Shown: one piece after another, positions 39,959 to 50,607 of the stretch | Layout: every line of letters begins with the position of its first letter | How positions within the stretch are numbered: the first letter of the stretch is position 1 | Assembly: GCF_964340395.1 (NCBI RefSeq) | Contig: NC_135555.1 | Location: forward strand, 3,158,501-3,222,500 | From: Glandiceps talaboti | Taxonomy: Eukaryota; Hemichordata; Enteropneusta; Spengelidae | Length of the DNA: 64,000 nucleotides | Direction: 5' to 3' | The notes under the pieces: model-generated | Told to the model about the DNA's origin: nothing | Databases searched by the model: none | What the model saw: only the letters and a program-made list of their open reading frames with translations | Made by a program: the position numbers and the translations under genes

Positions 39959-41264
39959 TGCATGCATGCATGCATGCATACATACATACATACATACATA
40001 CATACATACATACATACATACACACACGACATGCATATATACGTGCATACATTACATACGTACACAGCAAGACAGACAGACAGACAGACATACCCATCAC
40101 AGTATACATGTACATATTGTCTTTGTCACACACACACTGAAGCATTAGATAGTCATGCTTTGAAAGGACCAGGTTAGAGTAGGATTAATGACGTCTAGCC
40201 AAGCAACAGAATTGGTCCAGGCAGAAAAGAGAACAATGCAGTGACTGTGTAATCCTTATGGGTCCATTGATAAGAGGCTATGCAAGAACCTGGGATGGAC
40301 ATTTTGGCCGTATCATATTTATTAGATCTTTTTAACCATAGCTTCTTTTAAATTTATCTAGATCCATGCACATTTAATTGTGTCACTTGTTTGTGCCATT
40401 TAATTTGTTTTGTGGCATTTAGTGCTGTAGACAAATAATTCAATGAATTACAATTTTTACTTAAATTACAAATATATCGTAAATTATACCACATGCAAGC
40501 CAAATCGAATGTATTCAAACAGAAAATATGGATTTTGCATCCTTGTCCTTCTATGTCATGACAGCACACTATGTCATTGGTTCTGCAAGCCAAGTTGAAT
40601 GTATTCAAACAAAAAATATGGAATTTGCATCCTTGTCCTTCTATGTCATGACAGCACACTGGTTCTGTAGTACTCAAAAATAAGTCAAAACATTCAAATT
40701 AGTATTGTTGTTTGTCCCTATTTCTCCTAAATTATACTTGCCAAGGTATGATTATATTGTTCCCAATATATTTGTTTGTTCAGCCTGAAAATACTCATGA
40801 CTCAAGGGGTTGTAACTAACTGTCTTTTGTCTCATAGTGACAAGGCCCCTTTCATATACTAAGGTTACTTGTATTTTCCTTGGCTAAATGAAGAACACTA
40901 TTGTAATGTGCTTTATTCATAGTAAATTAATACATACCAAAGCATGTTTCAGTGCTGAAGGCGTGGATATTATAGGCTGATCATTATGCAAATCACTGTT
41001 ATTGATATGTAAATTATTATGTAAAATAACAGCCATCCTTGCAATCTATGCTGGGGAGAACTACTATATCTAATTCGTTCTACTTGTCTTTGTCTACAGG
41101 AGGATGGAGTCCGTCAGCGCAGAACAGGTGCCTCAGAAGATGACGACACCTTCAATCCCCATGTAGTCAAACAGCAGCAACAACAAGCATCAGGCTTCCC
41201 CCCAGTCCTCTATCTAGTTTTAGCTGTATTCTTTGGTATTGTTCTTGGCAAATTCGTTCTGTAA
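21615..41264 (+). CDS. VAPB/VAPA homologue: VAMP-associated protein (VAP), ER contact-site receptor
   Basis: Six exons: 21615-21672, 23606-23758, 27523-27626, 34258-34338, 39379-39576 and 41100-41264. They give 252 residues, close to vertebrate VAPA/VAPB. VAPs sit in the ER membrane and bind FFAT motifs on lipid-transfer and tethering proteins. An N-terminal MSP domain spans about 8-125, with the signature [11 protein letters not shown] and [13 protein letters not shown]. The FFAT-contact residues Lys87 and Met89 and the conserved Pro56 fall at the same numbers as in human VAPs. A coiled coil follows (about 172-200; [20 protein letters not shown]). The tail anchor is [20 protein letters not shown], ending FVL. 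The start ATG has [16 protein letters not shown], as expected. Introns reach about 6.6 kb and carry many repeats. AATAAA at about 41522 could end a short transcript form. Confidence 0.96.
24631..24970. mobile_element. Terminal-inverted-repeat element with 9-10 bp target duplication
   Basis: TGCCTAGAATCCAGT at the left pairs with ACTGGATTCTAGACAAA at the right. CTCCCCAGT (or ACTCCCCAGT) flanks both sides, at 24622-24630 and 24971-24979. About 340 bases, non-coding, in VAP intron 2. The duplication length fits Mutator-like insertion. Confidence 0.75.
26143..26318. mobile_element. hAT-like MITE, copy 1 (CAGTGTGCCCTCTAA ends)
   Basis: 176 bases bounded by CAGTGTGCCCTCTAA and its near complement TTAGAGGGCACACTG, in VAP intron 2. 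It is closely similar throughout to the copy at 27768. The 8-base flanks match only partly (GTGATCAA and ATGATTGA). Confidence 0.75.
27360..27490 (+). repeat. (TGTAA)n pentanucleotide array
   Basis: About 25 units of ATGTA/TGTAA, just upstream of VAP exon 3, with a few 4-base slips. Confidence 0.95.
27768..27939. mobile_element. hAT-like MITE, copy 2, with 8-bp target duplication
   Basis: 172 bases from CAGTGTACCCTCTAA to TTAGAGGGCACACTG. Flanks are ATGGACCC (27760-27767) and ATGGATCC (27940-27947), 7 of 8 identical, as for hAT insertions. It lies in VAP intron 3. Confidence 0.82.
28599..28730 (+). repeat. (CA)n microsatellite
   Basis: About 130 bases of CA with a few TA and TC interruptions. 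Confidence 0.96.
29066..30110 (+). repeat. Minisatellite, about 15 units of 55-75 bp
   Basis: Each unit holds GTGAATATAATACAGCTGCA and TTATTGCATAC, then CACAGGCACAGTCAATGTAT and GGATATATGTACA. Units vary by loss of the GGATATATGTACA block and by small indels. Open frames across it on both strands are repeat artefacts. It lies in VAP intron 3. Confidence 0.95.
36599..36662 (+). repeat. (CA)n microsatellite
   Basis: Short CA run with CAGA interruptions in VAP intron 4. Confidence 0.93.
37188..37389. mobile_element. 202-bp foldback element
   Basis: The two halves are inverted copies. AAAATGTATGTAAAATAGTC at the left matches the complement of the right end, and so do CCTCTAAGATG and AGCAATAAC further in. 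TATG flanks both sides (37184-37187 and 37390-37393), a possible target duplication. Non-coding. Confidence 0.65.
39869..40092 (+). repeat. Compound microsatellite (CATA)n-(CA)n-(GCAT)n-(CATA)n-(CAGA)n
   Basis: About 220 bases of simple repeats in VAP intron 5. Overlapping open frames on both strands are artefacts. Confidence 0.96.
40494..40670 (+). repeat. Tandem duplication of about 90 bp
   Basis: TGCAAGCCAAATCGAATGTA at 40494 recurs as TGCAAGCCAAGTTGAATGTA at 40585. Both are followed by TTCAAACA and GCATCCTTGTCCTTCTATGT. The copies differ at a few bases. Confidence 0.85.
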
Positions 41265-41870
41265 ACAAAATCCTGCATCTGTCGTAAAATTCTAAATATG
41301 CAAATAGTTGAGTTGAAATAAGGTAAACTGTATCACCACTTCCCAAATTGCATGGAAACATACCCAAAAAAATTAAAACTTTCAGAGATAGATTACCTGT
41401 ATTGCTTCCAAACATAGAACTTCTTGCGCTTACACTCCAAGAAAATATAGGAAATAAAAAATGGTATATCCAAGTAAGTGTCCAGAACTTAAATTTTGAA
41501 CACCGCAGCTGTAAAATGAGGAATAAAGATCTCTTTTCTAGGTATCCTCAATATGTGTGTGGCACTATGTTTCTGGTACAGTTGCAAGTTGATGTAGCAA
41601 TGTCATATAAAAGTAAACAAAACATGAAAAAAAAACACCACATCTTAAGATCTGTGTCGTCTTTACATCTTTATAATAATATTATTATTATCAACAGTTA
41701 GTCTTTCCTTAATATTGATTGACAGGAGAGTAACTGTAAATGCATTATATACAAATATTTTTCAGTAGACTTAGCACCATCAGAATTTTTTTTTTTGAAA
41801 AATGTAAGTAAGCTTTATGATTTTGACATTCAAGATGAAAATGAATCCTCAACCCCTTTGTATGTGTATG
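41265..41870 (+). other. Probable VAP 3' UTR
   Basis: AT-rich sequence after the VAP stop with AATAAA at about 41522. No coding character. Confidence 0.5.
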
Positions 41871-41933
41871 TATATGTATGTATGTATGTATGTGTGTGTG
41901 TGTGTGTGTGTGTGCGTGTGCGTGCATGCATGC

Positions 41934-41964
<31 letters not shown>

Positions 41965-42076
41965 TGTATGTATGTATGTATGTATGTATGCATGCATGCA
42001 TGCATGCATGTATGTATGTATGAATGTATGAATGTATGTATGTATGTATGTATGAATGTATGTTTGTATGTTTGTA
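41871..42076 (+). repeat. (TATG)n/(TG)n/(GCAT)n compound microsatellite
   Basis: About 205 bases of TATG with TG and GCAT sections. It mirrors in complement the array in VAP intron 5. Confidence 0.95.
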
Positions 42077-43594
42077 TGACCATGTATGATTTCAATGGGG
42101 AACTGGGTCGATAGGGAGTACGGCTTTGCAGGGTGATATGGTTGGTGATAAAATATATAGAAGAGTTTCTGAAAAGACAGACTAGATTGTTTGCATCATA
42201 ATGATAGTGTAGTGCATTTAGGGGCCATTCTATTTGATTTTAAAATGGCAAATCAAAATTTGAATTAGAAGCAAAGTTACAGAAACAGGGATTAACTTTA
42301 AAGGAAACACAACATTTACCTATTATTTAAAATATATGTTCTTTGAAATAAAAACGTTGCAATTGATTGTAGTTAGTGTGTTGTATTGGGCTGTTTGAAA
42401 ACTTCCATGTACTGTATAAGGATAGCTATGCTGGCTAAAATTTCCATAGTATTGAATTTATTGACTGAGAGACAGTTGAGAGACAGTTGCATGGAACAAC
42501 AATGAACATACTGGTGATGTACACAATTTATTTAATGCAGTGAATTTTCACCGTTTTTGAAGGAAAACAATTTATCTTAAAAAGCATTAACCTTTGCAGT
42601 ACATAGATGTTAAGATAAGGCCAAGGATATGCAAGTTATCCATAGCATTATGTTACGTTGTATACTGTATTTAATGTTGCCATGGTTAGTATAAAGTGTT
42701 TGCAGGGTTTATAGCCTCTGGTGCTGTGAAGTGTACAGATATAGTTAGTGTGGCCTCGTGATTTGATTGCAGCCCAAACATGGAAGAGAGCCCTTTTCGT
42801 ACAGGTTGAGCCAGCTGATTGTAAACAAAAGAATATACAAGATGGACCTCCAGAGGGTGTCAAATCAGCTCAGCAACGTTCATTTGTAGTTTGATATGAT
42901 GTTCCATAGTAAATACGATAGTTTTCCCAAGTTTTATTTTATTTTCTGAAAGTGTTCGTTCTCACTTGACACAGCACACATCAGGGTAGACAAAACAGTA
43001 CATCTGTAGTGACTAGTACACTTGGAAGGTTTGACCTTCAATTGGACAACATAATTATGGATAAAACACCATATAATATAGAGTAGTTGAGTCATTAGAT
43101 GTGGGTTTATGGCAGCAAGTTACAGCGTTTCACACACATTTTAATCGGCTATTTGAAATAGCTTTTTGAGTATTTTAAACTTTTTAACTTCTGATGGAAG
43201 GACTTTATTTGAAAGCTTATTAAAAACTTTCTGTTAATTGAATACCTTAGTAGCTGTGATTTGTTGGTTTCAAAAACTTGTATGATACATTTACTGCACT
43301 ACTTTGAGCTGTCTCCATGAAATGTGAAATATGAACTTATTGGAAGTTCCCCAAAATGTGAAGTGATAGGTGAAACCTCAAAGATTTATATTCAAAGGGT
43401 TTCAATATATGGACAGGGTAATGAGGTGTACTAGATTATAGCACTTCTTGGTATTATTTACTGATCATGGAATGTTGACTCCACCGTGTCAGTACTTCAC
43501 TGAATGACAACCAGACCATGGTCATGACATGTTAACCCTATCTTGGTCATTACATCACCAAATACTAAATTGATTATGGTCATTACATTACAGA
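42077..43594. other. Intergenic, nothing recognised
   Basis: AT-rich DNA with only short open frames; no gene, RNA or repeat family recognised. Confidence 0.4.
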
Positions 43595-44385
43595 ATGCTA
43601 TTACCCTTTCATTTCATTACAATGCAAACTCAACTCATGGTACATGGTCATTACATTGCTAAATGCCAATCTTACCATGGTCATTACCGGTACATCACTA
43701 AATGTCAACCCTACCATGGTCATTACATGCATGGCCATTACACCACTAAATGCCAATCCTACCATAGTCATTACACCACTATTAAAATGCCAATCCTACC
43801 ATGGTCATTACATCACTGTATGTCAACCCTACCATGGTCATTACACCACTGTATGCCAATCCTACCATGGTCATTACATCACTGAATGCCAATCCTACCG
43901 TGGTCATTTCATCACTGAATGCCAATCCTACCATGGTCATTACATCACTGAATGCCAATATCCTACCATGCTCATTACATCACTGAATGCCAATCCTACC
44001 ATGGTCATTACATCACTGAATGCCAATCGTACCATGGTCATGTAACATCACTGAATGCCAATCGTACCATGGTCATGTAACATCACTGAATGCCAATCCT
44101 ACCATGGTCATTACATCACTGAATGCCAATCCTACCATGGTCATTACATCACTGAATGCCAATATCCTACCATGCTCATTACATCACTGAATGCCAATCC
44201 TACCATGGTCATTACACCACTAAATGCCAATCCTACCATGGTCATTACATCACTGAATGCCAATCGTACCATGGTCATGTAACATCACTGAATGCCAATC
44301 GTACCATGGTCATTACATCACCTAATGCCAATCCTACCATGGTCATTCCATCACTATGTCAATCCTACCATGGTCATTACATGTG
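43595..44385 (+). repeat. Minisatellite of about 33-bp units, more than 20 copies
   Basis: The unit includes CATTACATCACTGAATGCCA and ATCCTACCATGGT. Edge units are more diverged (for example TGTCAACCC, CATTACACCACT). Several frames stay open because many units are 33 bases long; this is not evidence of a protein. Confidence 0.93.
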
Positions 44386-44899
44386 TGCCAACACCATCAT
44401 GATCACTACATCTGTGGATTTTAGACTCCCTAGGATAATGTTACCAGTGCCACCATTGTTACGATATACTCGTCCTTGGAGTCAGTTGTAAAATCTGAAA
44501 CCAAAATTTGAATGGTAATATGGGGGGGTTGGGGGGGGGGGGGGGGGGTTGGACCAACAACAAACTTTTTTTCAACCACAATGACAGCAAATTTTTTTTT
44601 GAGACCAACTAGACAGCAAATTTTTTTTTTGGCCAAGTAGAGGTACAGCTAGATAGATGACTATGAGGCAATGATTCTAAAGTTGGTTGATTGATACACT
44701 GTAGCAGTGGCACAAATGAAATCTGAAGCTGCACCTTTGAATTTGTAAAGTTGAAGATATTTGTGCTAAACTATGGACATTAAAACTGAAGGTAAGTTAT
44801 TAATAAAATGCATACAGGCCTGTATGTGTGACTGACCAGCAAGTTCAGTCATTTGATGGTTTATGAACATTACCATACATTGGTATAATGAAACCCTTG

Positions 44900-45267
44900 G
44901 GCCTAATAAAAAAAAGTTGTTTGGTTCCGGTTACCCGACCCCACCTAGTTTTTCACTGCCAACCCTAAGTGTCTTTTACATATTTGAGAAAAAATAAATA
45001 AAATCATGAAAATTGTGAAGTCTCACAAGAAATGGTGGATGTGGCAACTGATATCAACTTAAAAAAGATAAACATAAAATTGTTCTTTCAATCTGTAATG
45101 GCTGTACATCTGATCGGAAGAAACCAATAACACAGAGACCATATGGAAAACATAACTACCTGAACTAGACACTCCCACATGAAAAAAAAAATAAAATAAA
45201 ATATCTACCTACCCCACCTATTCTAAAATTGAGCATAATCGGAACCACTCACCTTTTTTGTTAGGCC
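44900..45267. mobile_element. MITE-like element with GGCCTAAYAAAAAA ends
   Basis: GGCCTAATAAAAAAAAGTTG and GTTCCGGTTA at the left pair imperfectly with TAATCGGAACCACTC and TTTTTTGTTAGGCC at the right. It is about 368 bases, non-coding. A clear target duplication is not seen. Confidence 0.6.
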
Positions 45268-45525
45268 TTAGAAGAACCTGCATGTTTTCAGTTTCATTCA
45301 TTAATAAACAAGGGGAAAGTACAGCTTTCATAAGTTTATTTGTTATAATTTATAGAAAATTACAAAACTAAAGTTGCCATCTAAAATATTGTCATCAGCA
45401 CATGCACACACCATTCATTTTCTCTGTTGAAGAAGGTACACCTTGCAGAATTCCAGTATGGCAATCTACGCAGTTATATACCGGTATGAATAGTTGTGCA
45501 AGTAACATGACCTCTCTAAAAAAAA

Positions 45526-45792
45526 GTGTTTGCTGTGCACTCAGACTAGGAAATTTGCTGTGCACTCAGACTAGGAATTATGGGAAATTTGCTGTGCACT
45601 CAGACTAGGCATTATGGGAAATTTGCTGTGCACTCAGACTAGGCATTATGGGAAATTTGCTGTGCACTCAGACTAGGAATTATGGGAAATTTGCTGTGCA
45701 TCAGACTAGGAATTATGGGAAATTTGCTGTGCACACAGACTAGGCATTATGGGAAATTTGCTGTGCACTCAGACTAGGAATTATGGGAAATA
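45526..45792 (+). repeat. 34-bp minisatellite, 8 units
   Basis: The unit is GGGAAATTTGCTGTGCACTC followed by AGACTAGGAATTAT. Units differ mainly at AAT/CAT, and one lacks a base. Confidence 0.93.
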
Positions 45793-47216
45793 AACAATGT
45801 TCTGATCTTACTCTTTGTTCTCTCAGCTGGCCTCAGTGTTGTGTGGGATTATTTCAAGTGGTGTGAAGCAGCTGCTAACTTTGTAATTTGCAGTCCATAC
45901 TCAAAATAATTGTACAAAACATTACCAATTGGATTCAGTTTGACCCTGCAGTTTCCTTTAAAAGAAAGCCCTAAAACTTGTTAGAATTCAAGCCTCAATC
46001 AGATAAAATAATGTTTTGCAGCATTTCATATTGTTTCAATCCAACAAAATATTCATAGTCTCTATGCTGATGGCACCATTGAGGGCGCCCTTTGGATGTG
46101 GTCTGGAAATAAGGAGTTTATTCAACATAGTGTCTTTGTTTTGCCATAGGCTGTGGTCTGTGGTTTTACTTAGGATCAGTTAGATTTCACTTAGAACCTG
46201 TATCAAAGGGTGTATGGATCAAAGTATTAACAATTTAAATTCTTGCAATGCAGAGAAGATAGGCAGAGATTTTCTGCTCATATGGTTGGTGTCAATGACT
46301 TTGATTTCCCATGAAATGGCCTATGTTTTAAATTGGTTCTCTATTAGGAAATCACATTCATCATACAACTTTTTGTTGATTTTAATACTTTACAATGCAC
46401 AAGCATTTCAAAGTTTTTAGCATTGAGCTTTGATCTGTCTTGGTTGACAATCCCCATCAGAATGACAAATTCCAACAATTTTTTGTTGTTTACAACATTG
46501 AATATTATTCCAGTATGTATATTATGTGTACAACTTTGTATGGTTTTGTCATCTGATGACTTATGTTACACTGATTTCCTATCTAAATTCCACTCGTCCA
46601 GAGGCAATAGCAGGCACTTTCTGTCTGTGAATAGTGAAGTGATGTGATTTGTTTGCTTTTCACTCATCTGTCACAGTTCTTGTCTTGCTTTAATACCAGC
46701 CATCAAATAATCTGGAAAGTAATAAAAACAAGAATAGAAATGAATAGTTGTTATTTAATGCTGCACTAGCTGTAATTTGCATATTAATTTTCAATCAGAC
46801 AACTAACAATACATTTGCTGAAAAGTGGTTTTAAAAAAAAACAATTGGACATTGTATTTATTATTTGGAGATCTACTTTATCCATGATTGTCTAGTTTAG
46901 TATGCAGACCCAAAGACAAATTTGATTGGATTTATTGTACTGTATTTTGTGTACAGCTAAAAATCATTTATATGATGAGTAAATCAAATAGACTACCAAA
47001 ATGGTTTTAAAAAATGTTCCTGTTGCAGCTAGTGCAGCTTAAGATGTATTACATTAAAAGTATTATGTATATATCAAACTTTGTCAACACTGCAGTTTTG
47101 ATGAAACGTTTGATTTAGGAATTAAACACGATAAATTATTGTACATCAGGAAACATGCAAGCAGCATGCTGAGCACCTTTTGTTGTGAAATCTACCTACA
47201 CAGGGAATATGAAGAT
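45793..47216. other. Intergenic, nothing recognised
   Basis: AT-rich sequence between the 34-bp and 57-bp minisatellites; no family-level coding signal. Confidence 0.4.
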
Positions 47217-47395
47217 GTACAGTGTATGGTGGGTGCATCTGGGTATTTTGAGCCCTGCAAATTTACCATCCTTGTACAGTGTATGGTGGGTGCATCTGGG
47301 TATTTTGAGCCTTGCAAATTTACCATCCTTGTACAGTGCATGGTGGGTGCATCTGGGTATTTTGAGCCCTGCAAATTTACCATCTTTGTACAGTT
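47217..47395 (+). repeat. 57-bp tandem repeat, about 3 units
   Basis: Three near-identical units of GTACAGTGTATGGTGGGTGC followed by ATCTGGGTATTTTGAGCC and GCAAATTTACCATC. Because 57 is a multiple of three, frames stay open on both strands; this is an artefact. Confidence 0.93.
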
Positions 47396-47596
47396 TGGCC
47401 TCCAACAATTTTGTTTTGTATCCTAGTTGTGAAAGTTTAATGATATTTTTCTTCTTTCCTGTATTCCAAAGTTTTGTAATGTCCTTGTCTGCTTGACTTC
47501 TATTTGATTGCCATACTGACACAAGGATGTGATGCAGTCATTTTTAGAGAACTTATCTACACCTTTGTTATTGCAGCTGATACACAATTATTTACT

Positions 47597-48925
47597 TTAA
47601 TTTGTAACATAATAAATGGTTTTACCTTTTGTAATGTTTTCATCAAAATCACTACTCTGGAAATAATCATGTAGATGTGGACCATAAAATTCAACAACCC
47701 TTTGCACAAAATATTTTAATTTGGAATCACTGATGAGAACTGCAACTGAAGTGAACCGATTTATCAAATCATAGATCTCTTGTGGGAAAGTCTCCAACTT
47801 CATTGCTTCCTCATAGAAAGTGACTGTTTTCTCTACAGCTGCTTTCCATGGTAATGGTCTCCATGACACAAAGTCTTTGATCTTGGAGTTATCTACAGCT
47901 CCTCTTTTTACGGATGGAAAGAGGTGTAATTTATTTCCTAAATCAGCGCTGTCAAATAAAACATTTTTTATTCCCATGGCTGTAGCCATGTCTTTGAGTA
48001 CGTGTACTAAGGTAGGTGTTTCATCAAAGGCAATATTGAATGCTTCATCATATACTTTATCTCCTGCCTGAGCGATTTCTAAAACCACCTTGGCGACGTC
48101 TTCAACATGAACGAAACACAGTGGCAAGTCACTCAGTTGTCCAGGAACATGAAGAGGTGTACCAATTGCATCAAACGTTCGAATCCACAATTGGTAGAAC
48201 CACCATCTATGTGTCGAATCCCTTGGACCAACGACGTCAGGAAGTCGAAGAAACACATACGGGAAACCACCTGTTTCTCGATACTGACGGAGAACCTCTT
48301 CCCCACTTAACTTTTCATGTCCATAGTTATCCTGCTGGTTAAGGGTGGTTTGTCGAATAGACGAAGATGGACGGACAGCGTCGGTTTCTTTGGTCTTGCC
48401 TTTGTGTTTTTTCGTTGTGCAAACTTCATAGACGGAATCTGTACTAATGTAGATATATAACCCAACTTTTCCTGCCAGAGCTCGCACGGCAGATTCCATT
48501 TGATAGCCGTTGTAAGCGCTGAAGTCGACAACGAAATCAAAATGTCCGACCTCCTTGATTAAAGTAGTCAATGGATCACACCGAAGTAAGTCAATATTTC
48601 GATCACACATGACATGAGTTACAAATGGTTTTACCCTTGTCTCTGAATCCCAATACCAGTTACCACGGTTCACTATTGCTACTGTATAACCTTCTGATAT
48701 TAGCGCGACCACGGTTTCAGCTCCAATGAAGCCATTTCCACCAAAGACCAAAACATGTGAGTTCCTGTGCAACTTCCGGGTTTCTTCCGTTACTATTTCT
48801 GCTTCTTCTCTTGTAGCATTGACCATACCTAAAACTAGTAAACATACTAATATACCAATACAAACGTAAATTGTTTTGGTACTCTTCCGTGTGAGGTCAC
48901 GCGATATCATCCAAACAGCTTTCAT
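47597..48925 (-). CDS. Membrane-anchored extended-SDR NAD(P)-binding epimerase/reductase-like protein
   Basis: An uninterrupted 442-codon frame with no intron. Residues 18-36 (KTIYVCIGILVCLLVLGMV) form a signal anchor. A Rossmann fold follows with the glycine motif FGGNGFIG (61-68). The catalytic-type motifs are STDSVY (161-166) and YGHEK (201-205, the Y-x3-K pair), with LRLPDVVGPRD near 227. This pattern fits the NAD-dependent epimerase/dehydratase group of extended SDRs; substrate unknown. The domain probably faces the lumen of the secretory pathway if the anchor is type II (inference). The start has no competing upstream ATG that I recognised. An intronless gene among intron-rich neighbours could be a retrocopy or a transferred gene, but SDR genes also lose introns. 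Confidence 0.92.
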   Translation of the reverse strand: MKAVWMISRDLTRKSTKTIYVCIGILVCLLVLGMVNATREEAEIVTEETRKLHRNSHVLVFGGNGFIGAETVVALISEGYTVAIVNRGNWYWDSETRVKPFVTHVMCDRNIDLLRCDPLTTLIKEVGHFDFVVDFSAYNGYQMESAVRALAGKVGLYIYISTDSVYEVCTTKKHKGKTKETDAVRPSSSIRQTTLNQQDNYGHEKLSGEEVLRQYRETGGFPYVFLRLPDVVGPRDSTHRWWFYQLWIRTFDAIGTPLHVPGQLSDLPLCFVHVEDVAKVVLEIAQAGDKVYDEAFNIAFDETPTLVHVLKDMATAMGIKNVLFDSADLGNKLHLFPSVKRGAVDNSKIKDFVSWRPLPWKAAVEKTVTFYEEAMKLETFPQEIYDLINRFTSVAVLISDSKLKYFVQRVVEFYGPHLHDYFQSSDFDENITKGKTIYYVTN

Positions 48926-49263
48926 GATGTCGAATCAATCTACGTGGCAAGACGTCTGATCAGAGTTGTTCTGATCAGCTGTTATCTGCGCAGGCGCAGC
49001 TGTACTGTCACCAAATGACCTTAAAGTTAAAGGTCGTGTAGCAGACGACAAGATAACGAAAGCAAAGAAGGCGAAACACGTAAAAAATGAGAGTTTAAGG
49101 AATTGTAAGAAAGGTGGCGGTTACAAGGTAAGTTCACCTTACCTTCATGAGGAGTTTAAAGTCTTCTTTTGACTGACACGTGGTGTGGGATGTGACCAGA
49201 ACTCGAGTAGGCATACATCACAGGCACTTTCAATTTCAAGAACCGATACTCTACGAAAAGATA

Positions 49264-49624
49264 ATGCACGAGTCAATGTCAACCCCCACCCTCCCCACCT
49301 CGGGTCATATAGTGGGGGATTTGGAAATTAGTCGTATAAAATTTGTCAAATGTCCCACCCCCTGGGGCAAGACATTCTGGAAAATCCCCACCTAAAACAA
49401 GTAAAACTCCCAACATTTCCCACACCCCAATGGGTGGGGCATTCAGAAATTTTGACTGACACATAACCACTCTTTTACGTCCGTGAAAATGACTAGGGAG
49501 GTCAATATGAGGCAATTGCCCCACCCCCTCGGGCATTGTTTCATGGCAAACACGGTCTAATCCCCCACATTTGTCCCGTATTGCCCGAGGTGGGGTCCCT
49601 CGGGCATTACATTGACTCGTGCAT
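49264..49624. mobile_element. 361-bp element with ATGCACGAGTCAATGT inverted repeats
   Basis: The sixteen-base ends ATGCACGAGTCAATGT and ACATTGACTCGTGCAT are perfectly complementary. The interior is rich in CCCCACCCC and GGGGCA/TGCCC blocks, with several short internal repeats. It is non-coding. Target duplication is unclear. Confidence 0.75.
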
Positions 49625-49640
49625 AAATAAGACATCCCTA

Positions 49641-49741
49641 TTGTGTCAGTGTCTATCTTTGAATCCATACACTAGTAGATACTATCAACATATTCAATAT
49701 ATATGCTCTTATGTTACATTCAAAGATAGGCACTGACACAA
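49641..49741. repeat. 101-bp hairpin with 24-bp arms
   Basis: TTGTGTCAGTGTCTATCTTT at the left pairs with AAAGATAGGCACTGACACAA at the right, with one mismatch over 24 bases. It lies 16 bases from the preceding element and may be a separate small foldback insertion. Confidence 0.75.
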
Positions 49742-50165
49742 GTTGTGTGTCTGGGCCATTGGATTAAGACTAGTTCCACTGAACTATTTCCATGGCCCTC
49801 ACCAGGGAGGGTGACCATGCAATACTAAATTATATTTTTTGTCATGTACATTTTCCCAGTCTAAGTTCTGTCATTCTTTTTGGTGAAAATAAAAAAAAAA
49901 AAAATGAGTAATGAGTTACAATAGAGGTGTATACATATTTATTTTATTCATATTTTCATAGACATCGGTTCAAGTGCCTGTGGCCAAGTTTGGCGAGGGT
50001 ACTCTTTTTGCCCTTTCGTTTTCATCCACATGGCACATACAGACTATTGTGGTTGCAATCACAGACCAGGAACATTGTCTGTGTTGAAATATAGCGTTAA
50101 ATTTGTTCATATTTAAGGGGAGCTTACTCAGTACTGGTGGAATTTTGTTTTTATTTGTTGACAAT

Positions 50166-50607
50166 GTTACCTATTCATATGAAGTGCTCAAAACATGTTT
50201 CACTTTTACCATAGCATCCTTGTAACCATGGTAATGAACAGTCCAAAGTTGCCTTACTTTATGGTTTTATGCAGACATTCTATGTACAAAACCCCATGCA
50301 ATATGGCTGGTAGCATCCGGGATAGAGAGTACTTTACATAGTGAGGTATATAAATGATTGAAACAAAAATAACGCATTTAGTAATTGAGCTGAAATTAAT
50401 TTCCTTTCCCTGTATGTTAATGCATAGGGCATATAGACACACTTGTTGACCCCATCAAAAATTAACATTTATTTTGATTGTTGACAATATGCATGTCATT
50501 CTTATTACCTATTGATATGAGGTGCTCAAAACAGGTTTGACTTTTAGTCATGATAGCATCCTTGTAACCATGCTAATGAACAGCTCAAAGTTGCCTTAAA
50601 TTATGGC
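50166..50607 (+). repeat. Direct duplicate of about 100 bp (50166-50265 and 50504-50607)
   Basis: Both copies read TTACCTATT[C/G]ATATGA, then GTGCTCAAAACA, GCATCCTTGTAACCATG, AATGAACAG and AAAGTTGCCTTA. They are about 340 bases apart. Confidence 0.8.

Noticed and set aside
43595-44491. Overlapping frames with NPTMVIT/CQSYHGHY repeats
   Set aside because: Products of the 33-bp minisatellite.
47185-47522. Open frames on both strands over a 57-bp repeat
   Set aside because: The period is a multiple of three, which keeps any stop-free frame open; there is no family similarity.
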